Below are positions 1-10,400 of a DNA stretch of 64,000 nt, in pieces. The position numbers and the translations under genes are program-made. Within the stretch, counting starts at the first letter, position 1. Each line of letters starts with the position of its first letter. The notes under the pieces are model-generated. The model saw only the letters and a list, made by a program, of their open reading frames with translations, searched no databases and was not told the DNA's origin. Source of the DNA: Neodontobutis hainanensis (taxonomy: Eukaryota; Chordata; Actinopteri; Gobiiformes; Odontobutidae); the NCBI GenBank assembly GCA_024349245.1, contig JALDNG010000513.1:1-64000 (forward strand), written 5' to 3'.

Positions 1-1555
1 TATGATTTGCACACTCAAAGAATCTACGTTCAAAAGATATTGAGAATAAATAATGCAATGCTAAAAATATCATTAATTATGCCAAAAATAAAATCACTTT
101 ATTAAAATAAATAAATTGTTGATAAATAGATTCATAAATTTCATTTTTAATTTTTTTAACTGTGATTATTGTGCAAGTGTAACATATTTATTCATGCAAT
201 TCTCTGTATATAATATCTAAAATCAATCATTCAAAAATAAAAATCATGGATATTTGAAAAATGCGCATGGAAAAAAATATGATTAAATCGAGAAAATAAA
301 ATAGAAAAAAAATCATAAAATTTATTGTATGATATATGTTGATAATGTTTTAATTTTTAGCAATAATTAAAACAACTATCAATTCAATCATTTTTAGTAA
401 TTAATAATTTAATTGTAGGGCACATCTAAAAATTTATAATAAAATATCAATAAAATTTCAGTATGTTCCCTAAGTACTACAGAAAGCAATAGATATTTCA
501 ATAGCATAAATATATTAATTGAAAAGGAAATGTAAAAACTTGAAATTATATTCAATTGTAAAATTAAAATAATTTTGTTTCATTTATCGTTGTTCTAAAA
601 TCTCTCCTTTGAACATAAACAGAGATTAAGATTGATTTCAAAACAAAAAGAAGTGAAACGTGTGATATTCATCAAAAATTAATGAAATATTTTTTAAAAA
701 GCATATAAGAACATATATTGAAGACTTTATTCACTTAATTACATTATATCAGTTAAATGTCGACAGGTATAAAATTCCTGTTATATTTTTCATTTTAATT
801 CAATAATTTACAAAATACAAAAAATTAATGAAATCAATTTGAAAATTACATGTTATAAAAATATTTTAAATTGGTCCATACGTATATACAAATAAAAAAT
901 ATCTCTAAAATTTAACTCATACATTCTGACCAAAATTTCATTTTTTAATTAAAACAATGTAAAACATCTTAACATAGTGTAGGATCTTAAATCAATAAAA
1001 ATATAATCCATTTAAATTTTATTTTTCAAGCGTATATTAAAAAGTATTTAAATTTATATTTTTACTGCATATCAGTAATTTAACGAAACATATCAAAAAA
1101 GAGTTATTACTTGTTTATCAAAGTTTAATAATTATAAGAGATATTAAATCACAATTCATCAAATATAATTTTAATTTTAAAGTAAATGAATCAAATCAAA
1201 ATAATAGCGGTATATACAAAAATAATTTTTCAGAGTAACTCAAAAATTCGAAAAATAGGTATTTAAATAAAATATTTAAACTTTTATATGATATTAAAAT
1301 ATTTGATAAATTGAAAAAATGGACATTTTGATTGAAAAACGCATACTCCACATACTATTAGCACATATAAAATTGGAAGACATTAATAAAAATTATATCG
1401 CCATATTAACAATTAAATTAATGAAAATTATTATCTATAATATTCAATAAATAGAATGAAAAATCAATTCATAAGGAAATAATATTTTCTAATCAATCAG
1501 TGTAAAAATGTAATGAATTCATACCTTGGCTAGAAGTAGATGTATAACAAATATT
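1..1555. other. Gene-free AT-rich intergenic DNA
   Basis: This stretch is dominated by A and T runs with stops in every frame at short intervals. I see no coding-like composition, no RNA gene fold and no mobile-element motif on either strand. Confidence 0.7.
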
Positions 1556-1750
1556 TCAATCATACTCTGGTAAATAACACTCAAAATTATATGATGAAAC
1601 CGCCAAGCGGCGTATAACGTAACATGATAATCTGAAATTTATATCATCTATCACAATTCTCGCGTCATCAAAAACTGATACGTTACGCGTATTAAAACGT
1701 TTTAACCTCTTCTGGAGTAAATATTTTGTGTTCTGTTCTCTAGATATCAT
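1556..1750 (-). pseudogene. CpG-dense short reading frame, unidentified
   Basis: Reading the minus strand from ATG at 1748-1750, a frame of about 64 codons runs open to a TGA at 1556-1558. The composition is unusual for this window: it is Arg- and Asp-rich (RFNTRN, FDDARIVIDDINFRL, VIRRLAV) where random AT-rich DNA gives Lys, Asn, Ile and Phe. The DNA holds a cluster of CpG dinucleotides (tacgttacgcg, ctcgcgtc, accgcc, ggcgtataacg) that the surroundings lack. A donor-like 'AAG|GTATGA' lies downstream on the same strand near 1525-1535, but the in-frame stop comes first. I do not recognise the protein. It could be a decayed exon, a transposon fragment, or a chance frame over a conserved non-coding element. 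Confidence 0.3.
1600..1610. repeat. Short GC palindrome (ccgc-caa-gcgg)
   Basis: A perfect 4-bp inverted repeat of only G and C around a 3-bp loop sits inside the CpG-dense patch. It is too short to call a structure, but it stands out in this sequence context. Confidence 0.5.
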
Positions 1751-2462
1751 GTTTGTCAAAATTTATATTTTATAAATGAACAAATATGTTATATTTTTTA
1801 TATATCATTATATTTGATGTTATTTAACTTTTATCCATCTTAAGCGGTTTACACAATTTAATATATTTTTTGTGAATTTTTTAAAATATAATTCTGACTT
1901 ATTAAACTTGAAAACTCATATTTAAGAGAACATCAAGAAAAAGATTGATTATAATCTATTAATTTTTATTATAGCAATTATTTTATGATATCACCAATTA
2001 ATGATATAATTTTTAAGTGATTACGAAATTGCGCATGTACATTTGGTAATATATAAGAAAAGGCATTAGAATATTTCATAATCTATGAAAAAATATTTTA
2101 AATATTGTGTTAATCTATAAAAATAAACTAAACCATAAATGTTTGGACTTTTACATTTGAAAAACGGATTATAAGAGAAAATTCATAGATTATTAAATTA
2201 AATGTAATATAATATAGTTAGCATTTTCAGAGCAATCATTTTATTATTTTTAGTATTTATGACTACAAATGGTATATATTCGTTATTAAAGCAAATAAAA
2301 ATTGTTATTTATTTATTTTTCAGGTATATGATGATAAAAAATAAAATTATCTCTTATTTATAAGTTTCAGAATCATTGAATGAGCAAAACACTTAAAATG
2401 TAAGAGATACATTAATCAATGAATAATAAAATGTTCAAAAAGCATTAAATCACATGGTTCCG

Positions 2463-2470
2463 TGACGTCA
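2463..2470. promoter_or_regulatory. CRE-like octamer TGACGTCA
   Basis: The palindrome TGACGTCA is the consensus CRE site bound by CREB/ATF bZIP dimers in animals. It lies in a patch of about 120 bp with more G and C than its flanks, which also contains gcgcatttgcgtgac near 2552-2567. No gene is visible within several kilobases on either side, so a regulatory role is speculative. Confidence 0.3.
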
Positions 2471-2530
2471 GAGGTAAATTGGATTTAGAGGGATATACGA
2501 AATCACAGTCATTTACCAATTTGGGAATAT

Positions 2531-2544
2531 CTTGTAAATACAAG
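2531..2544. repeat. Perfect palindrome cttgta-aa-tacaag
   Basis: 6-bp arms flank a 2-bp centre. It sits about 65 bp from the CRE-like octamer, inside the same less AT-rich patch. It could be a protein-binding half-site pair or chance. Confidence 0.4.
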
Positions 2545-3759
2545 TATAAGCTGCGCATTTGCGTGACAATTAAATTTACACAAAAGGAAAATATACTTTC
2601 AATAAATGCTTCGTGTAGATTGATTTTATCTATTATTTAATTTCACGTTTATTTGCTAAAAGAGATGAAAAAATAAAATCTAATTTATTGTTTTCTTTTT
2701 TTATTGTATATTTTTATGTCAATTAAATATTTCAAGAGAAATTTAAACGTGGCTATAAAAAATATTTGTAATATCGTAAAGTACAATTTTTAGCTCTAAG
2801 TCATATCCATATTTTTTTAAATTCGTTTTTAAGAATATCTGCGATGTGAAATTACCTGCAAAAGTAAAAACAAATACAATTCTTTTCCTTAATGTTCAAT
2901 AAAAGATAAAATGAGCATAAGAACAATGATTAAGATCTCCATAATTTTGATTGTAACTTTCAATCTTCATAGTATTATATGATGTTACAGGTCTTAACAA
3001 AAATTTAACTCAAGCAATAACCAATGCTATTTACAAATTAAACACATCAGAATTAATTGGATTTTAAATTTTCATTTGCACGATTTAGCAATTTTATTTA
3101 ATAGTCTGTAGTTATGTAAGTTGAGGTTTATAATTTCTCAAAATTCTAGAAGATTTAAGAATAAAAGGATGTATATTCGAAGACCTTACATAAGTATTTA
3201 GTTCTTATTAATAACAGTAGCAATTGTAAAAATAACGCTATATGAGATATTTTATGTTTTTACAATTATTTATAATAATACGCTCTCAATCAAAGTCTAA
3301 AAATTTAAATGAAAAATACAAAACTATCCATTCAAGCCGTATATAAAACAATTTAAATAATATTAAATAAAACTAAATCATGTACATGAATTATTTCATT
3401 TTAGCTAAGAATTAGCTTGAAAAAAATCTTTTCATAAATATTTAACATATTAGTTCAATTTAGATAATTCATTTTCATAGAAACTTCAATGAAAACTATA
3501 TTTATATCCTCCGTTGTACTTTAATTTATAAATAAAACTTGACCTAAATGATTTTCGAATCATTAAATAAGTACTTTAAGAATATTTGTATCAGAAATTA
3601 TTCTCTATTCATTTATTCAAGATTATTTTCTGAATTTATAAATTAATCAATTTCAAATTATATATTGATCTAGCTAATAAACTAAAATACACTTGATTAA
3701 ATAACACTTAATTCTTTAGAAACTACAAATGTAAGCTACTATGTATTTCAAAACTAATC

Positions 3760-3826
3760 CTTAACTTTGTTTGTCCCGGCCATATTCTACTATCGTTAGA
3801 ATTTTATACATAAAATTCTCCCTGTT
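3760..3826 (-). repeat. Putative polypurine tract and 3' LTR start, element A
   Basis: On the minus strand a purine tract (acagggagaa, about 3816-3826) follows the integrase tail. A few bases later comes a TG-starting segment at about 3810 (tgtataaaattc...). A polypurine tract next to TG is the normal start of a 3' LTR. I could not find a matching 5' LTR upstream of gag, so the LTR is inferred from position only and its far end is unknown. Confidence 0.4.
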
Positions 3827-4880
3827 ATCTACGAAGCATATCCCGGGGGCACTGTTTCGATCAATACTCGTTTCTAGAGAATGTTAGAATTATTCATAGC
3901 TTTCTTAGCGACTTTCTGTTGATCAGATAGAGGATTTTTCTGATCTTCGCTTATCTCTAATATGTATTTGTTAATGTTCTGCTCAATAACAACAGAAAGC
4001 ATTCGTGTTTTCATTTAAACATGTCATATAAACCTGCAAGTTATAATTTAAATCGATTGATAAGCTTAGTGACAATAGATTTATTTCCTTTCCATTACCA
4101 CGGTTATGAAATAACGACTACCCAAAACTTCATTTTTTACTCTAGAGAATAACTTCTCTTCATTAACATAGTTACAAACAAACAGTTTTTGAAACCTACA
4201 AGAAAATTTATCTGACTGAGTTTTCGTTCAATTTATGAAAGTACATTACTTTATCCATTAAGTTCCTTATACAATGTCTTAGCAAGGCTGTGGGAGGGGA
4301 TTTTTAAGTAGTTTGATGCTCGGTATTTCTAAAGTTGGTTAAAAATCTAGCTTAACTGTGTATAAGGGTTGACGAATACAAAATGTAATGCTACCATTTA
4401 AGATTATACAAATAGTTAAGCCGAACCATTCGTGACTGGACTATACAGATAGAAGTATATATAAGAATATTTTCTTCAGTTGTAAATTGCTAAATAATCT
4501 CATACTTGAAGTATGGTCCATTGTCAGATACCCATCGATGTGGTGTGCCTAGCAGTGAAAAAAGGCCTCTCAAACGATTATCAGTATAAATTGTGTTGTA
4601 GAGCCCACTATTATTTTATGGGTCCGTTTTGAATATTCGTCAAACAAAATTAGGAACACTTTTCAGCGATTGATCAAATTAAGTCGATGTGAACGCTAGA
4701 CATCAGATAGTTTTATTTATCTTATCATGATAAAAGGTTTAAGTTAATGTTTCCTCTTTATCATTTGGCATTCTGAACTTGTCTCAATCACTCTTTAAAT
4801 ATCTTTATCAACGTAAGGGCACAAACAATATTGTCTTATTAAAGATTTTGTTCTTACAAAATCTAAGTGACTTTCGAGAA
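3827..4880 (-). pseudogene. Element A integrase remnant
   Basis: Integrase inserts retrotransposon cDNA into host DNA using a D,D35E triad. The zinc-binding domain is seen at about 4750-4870 (RTKSLIRQ, VDKDI, SSECQMIKRK). In the core, VSDNGP lies at 4514-4531, with the second catalytic Asp codon at 4523-4525. The segment matching 'HPxxNGxAER' reads TNGSA and then a stop at 4416-4418, exactly where the catalytic Glu belongs. The Asp-to-Glu spacing is 107 nt against the 108 expected for D-X35-E, so one base has also been lost. C-terminal sequence continues at about 4080-4190, and a PPGY-type tail (VPPGYAS) lies at 3832-3852. Multiple frameshifts and stops leave no functional enzyme. Confidence 0.88.
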
Positions 4881-5159
4881 TATTATAGATTATTCGATGT
4901 CCCATAATGGTCAGTAGAACGAGCTTGTGTAAGATGCTTAGACAAATTATTAAAAAAGAATATTCTCGTCTGCGTCTAACTTATAGCTCAAATTCAGAGT
5001 CGTCAACATAATCTCAAGTTTTAAAGATGATACTCTTTAACTGGAGTTAGAATAAGATCCCTTGTGATCTTCACTTCGAGCTCTTCAAAGGTTTTTAATA
5101 AACAAAAGTTTGGTTTTATGTAAATTAACTCTTGTTGGTCTTAGTTAACTTCGTGTTTG

Positions 5160-5655
5160 TGTATTCCAATTGGAAGTATTGACAATGCATGTTTATTGGC
5201 ACTTTTTGCCAAATTTCCTGTCTTGTATTTCGTATGAGTTGAGATAAGAATATTGTCAATCTCTGGATCCCAGCAGCTTTAGTTTGTGGATAACCGCGTT
5301 TCATATCAACGAGGGATGCAAATGGTTGATAGTCTGTTTTTAACGTGAAACTAGAATCCTTGAAGTTATAGCAAAACTTCCTAGCTCACAGTTTTAAAGA
5401 CAGAGCCTCTTTGTCAATGGCAAAATAATTTTTCGCCGATTCATTTCGAAGTCTCGATGGGAATTCAATCAACTTCTCGGAGTTGTCGTTATATATTTGG
5501 GATAAAATCGCACCTATATCGTTAGCGAAAGCGCTAGTAGCATAAAAGATGTCCAACGATTGGTCGTAAAACGTTAACATTGTATCGTATGTCTCTGCTG
5601 CTGACTTTATAAGAAGCTTCATCATTGTATCTCTTCCATTAAAAATTTGAATCAT
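5160..5655 (-). pseudogene. Element A RNase H remnant
   Basis: RNase H degrades the RNA strand of the RNA/DNA hybrid during reverse transcription. An 89-codon frame at 5386-5655 starts with ATG and matches the RT-RNase H junction of Gypsy elements: LTFYDQSLDIF, DIGAILSQIY, FPSRLRNE, KNYFAIDKEAL. The first catalytic Asp of the usual 'ATDAS' is replaced by Ser (YATSAFA; Ser codon 5533-5535). Downstream, in other frames, come KTDYQPFASL (the 'TDHKPL' motif, Asp kept) and KTGNLAKSAN with ALSILPIG at about 5163-5230, equivalent to the 'NADALSRLP' end of the domain. The 89-codon frame is a surviving open piece of a dead element, not an independent gene. Confidence 0.9.
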
Positions 5656-5699
5656 TTATTTTGTAAGCAGAAAAAAGGTTCCAGTCGAGATGCCTAATA

Positions 5700-6475
5700 A
5701 TTATAGATGCTGTCTCTAGTAATTTATTCTTCAACCATATATACAAAGTTCTGATATATGTTTTGGATTTGACATATTTTCAAATGCGCAATCTTTTTAT
5801 AAGTGGATATTCCTTCCAAGGAAAGAATCCTTCCACAGATTTCATCTCTATGCAAAAAAACCTGCATATTCTCCATTTTACTTTGAAGGGCTGAACTGGA
5901 GAGACTGCTTTAAACATCACTGAGTCTCTTCATGCTTTTCTTCGGTTTCCTTCGTTATTATGATATTGTCAAAATTGCATCTTTCTATGATATATTCATG
6001 GTAACCTGTTCTACTACAGCTCTTTGCCAGATTGAGATGTTGAGGATTGACATGTCCGTTATAATTTCAATTGATATAGATCATTGTTTAAATTTTTCAC
6101 TGATTTTGATTTAAACGAATTCTGATGCACGGTCGATCCCCGAAAATGTTTTTTCTTTCTTTCTAGCAAGACAAGTAATTATTCTTGTCTCGAAACATGG
6201 TATTCTTCTTTATGAATACATGTTTTCAGAGTTACAGAGAAATCAGTGCAAATTCATATTCATTTATCATTTTGAAATGGAATCACAGTTGATGTTGCCA
6301 ATTCCATTTCAATCACCTGTTTGATAATACCAAGATATTTCCGATTGGCGAGTGTAGATATCACTTGTAATTTTAAAAAATTAAATATTATAGATTTGAA
6401 AAATATTGAAAAAGTCTTATCTTTGAGTTTTATGCTAGATTTAAATCTTTCAAGAACTCCATACCATCCATAGAA
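5700..6475 (-). pseudogene. Element A reverse transcriptase remnant with protease-RT linker
   Basis: The linker after the protease shows a degraded 'LGRxWLxxLxLxW' motif at 6433-6463 (MDGMEFLKDLNLA). RT follows. At 6182-6253 one frame reads ICTDFSVTLKTCIHKEEYH and continues with SRQE, the canonical 'IRICGDYK...NP...YPLPRxEEL' fingers block. At 5932-5979 lies NFDNIIITKETEEKH, the 'YxDDIIITGxTEEEH' active-site block. The two catalytic Asp residues read D-N (FDN at 5965-5973), so polymerase activity would be lost even without the frameshifts. Thumb-like sequence continues to about 5760. The plus-strand frame at 5932-6114 is only the antisense shadow of this block. Confidence 0.88.
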
Positions 6476-6982
6476 AGAAGTGTAAAATCATAAATTACCC
6501 AATCAGATTTTGACGCAGATATCAAAAGGATGGCAAGCTTATCAACAACTCTATATCGATGATTTGATGTCATGATGATACTCATAAGAAATTTCCTAGA
6601 ACATAACCTTATTTAGTGTTGAACTCGACTGAAAATTTTCAAATTGGTTTAAGATGGATACAACTAAAGAACATTATCAATGCAGATGTTGGATAAAGAG
6701 ACAAACAAATATTTTAAAATAAATATTTTACGATTGTGATGGCAGATCGTATGTAAATCTGCGATTGGATGAAATATAAAGAAAAAGAATGTTCGATATA
6801 AAATGTTCAATATACTTTTTTAAAGATTATTTATGTCCTATGAAGCGGATTCTTTATCCGAATGATTCATTTACTTCACACTTCATCCTCAAGGCTTATA
6901 AAGATTAAGAATATGCAGGTTACGTTTATATAATTGCATTGTATTCGGAAATGTCTATCTTTTCTATAATAGATATAAAGAA

Positions 6983-7400
6983 CTATTTGATGCTAGCATT
7001 TGGCATTGTATGGGATGTTTCCAACCATAGACTCTGATTATCTATTATTTTAGCCTGTTTTATCCCTTCGTTTAATGTTTCTGCAATACACAAGGCGTCT
7101 TTATAAGATATATCATGCTTTGTAAAATAGTTGGTCAGATTTATCCTCTTGAGTAATGCATCTTCAAGATGAAAGTTACAAAATTATTCATTCCTGAACT
7201 GGCTGAAAAAGCACTTTAAAGTTTGCAGACTGAACCAAAGGTGAAAATTCTCTCATAATCTTCCCTCTACCAGAATAATGAAGCAAGTAAAATGCGATCT
7301 TCTACTACTGATTTTTTTGATCGAAATCATGTGAAGAAGTCAGTCGAGTTAAGAAATTAACCGTTTCTAAATGGATTTTTTCTGATCCAATAAAACCATT
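6983..7400 (-). pseudogene. Element A gag (capsid) remnant
   Basis: At 6983-7192 one minus-strand frame gives CNFHLEDALLKRIN, DISYKDALCIAETLNEGIK and SLWLETSH. This fits the Gypsy capsid signature '...C.FG..LxDALRDRFVxGL...LTxxKALEIAxxMExA'. A stop (TAA) interrupts it just after the start, and the segment after 'DALL' is shorter than usual. Weaker gag-like sequence continues to about 7400. A zinc knuckle would be expected between this block and the protease at about 6840-6900; I see only a doubtful 'FIGHK' there. Gag packages element RNA into virus-like particles; this copy cannot. Confidence 0.75.
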
Positions 7401-10400
7401 CAGCGTCAAGTAAAAAATTTGGTGACAAAGTTGAAATAAGAGCACACATATTCTTTTCAACCAGATTTTCATTTTTCAAAACAAAAATCATAAATGACTC
7501 AAAGTTTTCATTTCACGATACAAAACATTCCACAAAATTTTGTTCTCGTTTGAAAACCATCATCATTAGTGTTATGTATATCGTAAATAATCACTTAATG
7601 AATGTGTCTCTTTAGTCAAATCAAAGGAAGCGAATTTTAAACATAACAAAGATAATAAAATGTCATTTTTTTTGGTTTTCAAAAAGGTAAAATTTACAAA
7701 ATATTTTGAAGTAATTCTTTGATTATTCACTTAAAAATTTAATCTATCTATGTTTTTAATTATTTAGGAGATGATCCTAAAGAATCATGAATACTTCCGT
7801 CTGTATATCTCACCGCGTTAAAAAATATTTTCGTTTTGTTGTTTAATAATCAATAAATAAATTAACATTAATCGATAAAATATAATTTTTGTATAAAAGA
7901 TAGTAAGAAAACATTACACTATATACGTACATAAATTTTTGTTTAAGGCTTCACATGATTTAAAAATAAATTAATAATATTTTTTAAATGTTATTTCATT
8001 ATAAATTATGTTTTTTCAACGAAAAAGTTTATCTTTATTGCGCATAAAAATTAAAATAAACATGATAATTTCACAGTTCTATACATATTTTTTGACATAT
8101 GATTCATATTAAGCTTTAAAAAAATTTATTTTAGATAATATCACAACATTAAATTTGATATATGTAATATCTTGACATTTTATCTTTCTTTTTTGGATTA
8201 TCTAGAATTAAAATATAAAATTAATAACATAAATACATTTTTTTAAATGTGCTAATTTATTAAAAACATAATATAAATTTGGTATATTATAAGAAATGCC
8301 CAAAAATATCTTTATTAAACAACATTTATTTTTAATAAACAGTTATTTTTCACAAAGATAATATTTTCTGGTGATTTAATATATAATATAAAGGATTTTA
8401 TTAAATATTAAAGAAAATTGAAAAAGCCTTTCTAAGAAGATATATATGAAAATCCATTCTTTCTCTGTTTCATATACTTTATAAAATAAGGTTTAATAGA
8501 TCTTCAAACATTTAATTATAAAGATAATTTCTTATTGATTTTATAATTTCTCTATTCTTTAGAAATTAGCATTTGTCAGATAACTGCAGTTTGTATATTC
8601 TTAAAGAGTAAACATATTTAATGTCATTTAATTTTTATGTTTCAAAGTACTATTATCACATTCTATACACAGAAATTATTTTCAGGTTATTTTAATGGAA
8701 ATTGAAGAGAATCGTATGCTCAAAGTATTTATATTATCAGTTTAAACTTTAGGTTTCTCGGAATTTTCTGAGAAGTAAAAGAGATTCATTTACATTTTTA
8801 ATGCAAAAAGTTTCTATGTTTTCAGAACAATCGATATTTTCTGTTTACAATTTAAAAAATTTTTTAAACCAGTAGAATCCATAACTATCTTCATTTTATA
8901 AATCAAACTATGAGTTAAATTACAAATAATCGTTTCATTTTATCTGCAGATTATCTTTATATTTTACTTCATAATTTTTCTGTAAGAACCTTAAATATTT
9001 TGTAAAAAGTTTTATAAATATTTTTGATTTTCAGAGTGGTTAATTTATATCAACAATATGATTATATTAGTAAATCATTTGAATACATCTTATTCGTAAA
9101 TAATTCACCAAAATTCTTTTGCATTATAACGATAAAAGATTCTGCTACCATAATTTTATCTCTTACGTTTAAAGAAAAATTGATATATTTTGATATATTA
9201 TATTCTTTATAAGATTACTCATAAATATATATGTTTTTAAAATATCTACTTTTTCAGTTATATTTATTTGAACTAGTTTAAGATTACAATCTTTATAAAG
9301 TCAAGTATATGTTTATATTTCGTAATAATGATTTTATGACATGAATTTTCATAATATTGTCAAATTTTTATTATTTTAGACAATTAAACTTATATAATTT
9401 CTCAGTTTAATTGAAAAAAAGATAACACTAAATAATGATTTAACAGTTCCCTTAGATTAATTTTGGTCACTTATCAAATTAATATAAGCTTAAAGCTCTG
9501 TAACAATGATCACTATCATGTGTGCATTTTGATAATATATTTTATGATTTAAATAATTTCAGAAAAAAAGTTAAATATGAAAATATCATCTGTGCACTGA
9601 AAAACTAATGGACTTCATAAATTTCATTTAAACATTACCTAACATCAGAAAAAATTACAGAATAATCATTTTTTTATTTCTACAATTAGGAATGGATGAA
9701 ATATCTTTAATGGTTTAAAAGTATAAGAGAATTTTATTTTTATGACATAAAAAGCATTTATTAAAATATAAATTGACATAAAGATATATGAGTAAAAATG
9801 TTTTTTATTAAATTACATGAACAAAAAACTCATGTTTGCATATTTACACTCTTTCTTCTTCTATTTTTCTGTCTTCTTAATTTTGAACAAGAAAGAGCAA
9901 CATTAATTCCCATATTCATGCAATATTTTTAAGAGTCTAATTTTTCAATATTGTTTACGTTCATTCTGAAATTCATACCAAGTTCCCAAAGATGAAACTT
10001 TTGTGTCTACATTCTCTTCCCAAAGTTCAAATATAATTAAAAATATTATTTCTTTTTTGTTTTATTTAACTCATAATAATTTTATCAATTTGGAAATTAG
10101 TTTTAATATCTAAAAATGAATATAAAATGTATATTCATGAGATCTAGAACAAATATGTATGAAAAATATTTAACTAATAATAAATTCATCACGTATAGTT
10201 GTATGTATGAAACAGTTAACGTAACCTGAAAAAGTTTAAAAAATTTAAGCTTGTAAAAATTATTGCTTTGAATATTCATTGAGTTATCTTTCATATCTTT
10301 AATATTTAAAAAAATACCTCAAAACAAATAAAGCGTGTCAAAAATTATTCGCAATTTAGATATTTTTTGAATTTTTATTTTTTATCGATATATCTTTAAA

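Larger units (their letters stand above)
1760..3760. other. AT-rich intergenic DNA with one anomalous patch
   Basis: No gene is visible here. The only departure from monotonous AT-rich sequence is about 2450-2580, which is listed separately. Confidence 0.65.
3780..7400 (-). mobile_element. Element A: degenerate Ty3/Gypsy retrotransposon
   Basis: Reading the minus strand from high to low coordinates, I find remnants of gag capsid, the protease-RT linker, reverse transcriptase, RNase H, the integrase zinc-binding and core domains, and an integrase tail. This is the gag-PR-RT-RH-IN order that defines Ty3/Gypsy (Metaviridae), as against Ty1/Copia, where integrase precedes RT. All domains carry stops and frameshifts, so the element is dead. 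Outer boundaries are approximate. The 3' side is placed near 3810 by a purine tract; the 5' side is only where gag-like sequence fades. G+C is visibly higher than in the flanks. The SDNGP integrase form suggests an animal lineage. Confidence 0.9.

Noticed and set aside
1520..1535. Splice-donor-like AAG|GTATGA on the minus strand downstream of the CpG-dense frame
   Set aside because: An in-frame TGA at 1556-1558 precedes it, and no acceptor or second exon could be paired with it.
5932..6114. 60-codon plus-strand frame
   Set aside because: It is the antisense shadow of element A's RT active-site region; the minus strand reads NFDNIIITKETEEKH.
6840..6900. Zinc knuckle in element A (FIGHK)
   Set aside because: The required Cys positions cannot be read in any single frame. 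It is mentioned only as an expectation.
9024..9212. Short open frames in AT-rich DNA (also 10103-10294, 24496-24696, 28961-29215, 37425-37843, 38729-38950, 44683-44895, 56189-56440)
   Set aside because: Their Phe/Ile/Leu/Tyr/Lys/Asn composition is what random AT-rich DNA gives, and a window of this size is expected to contain such frames.
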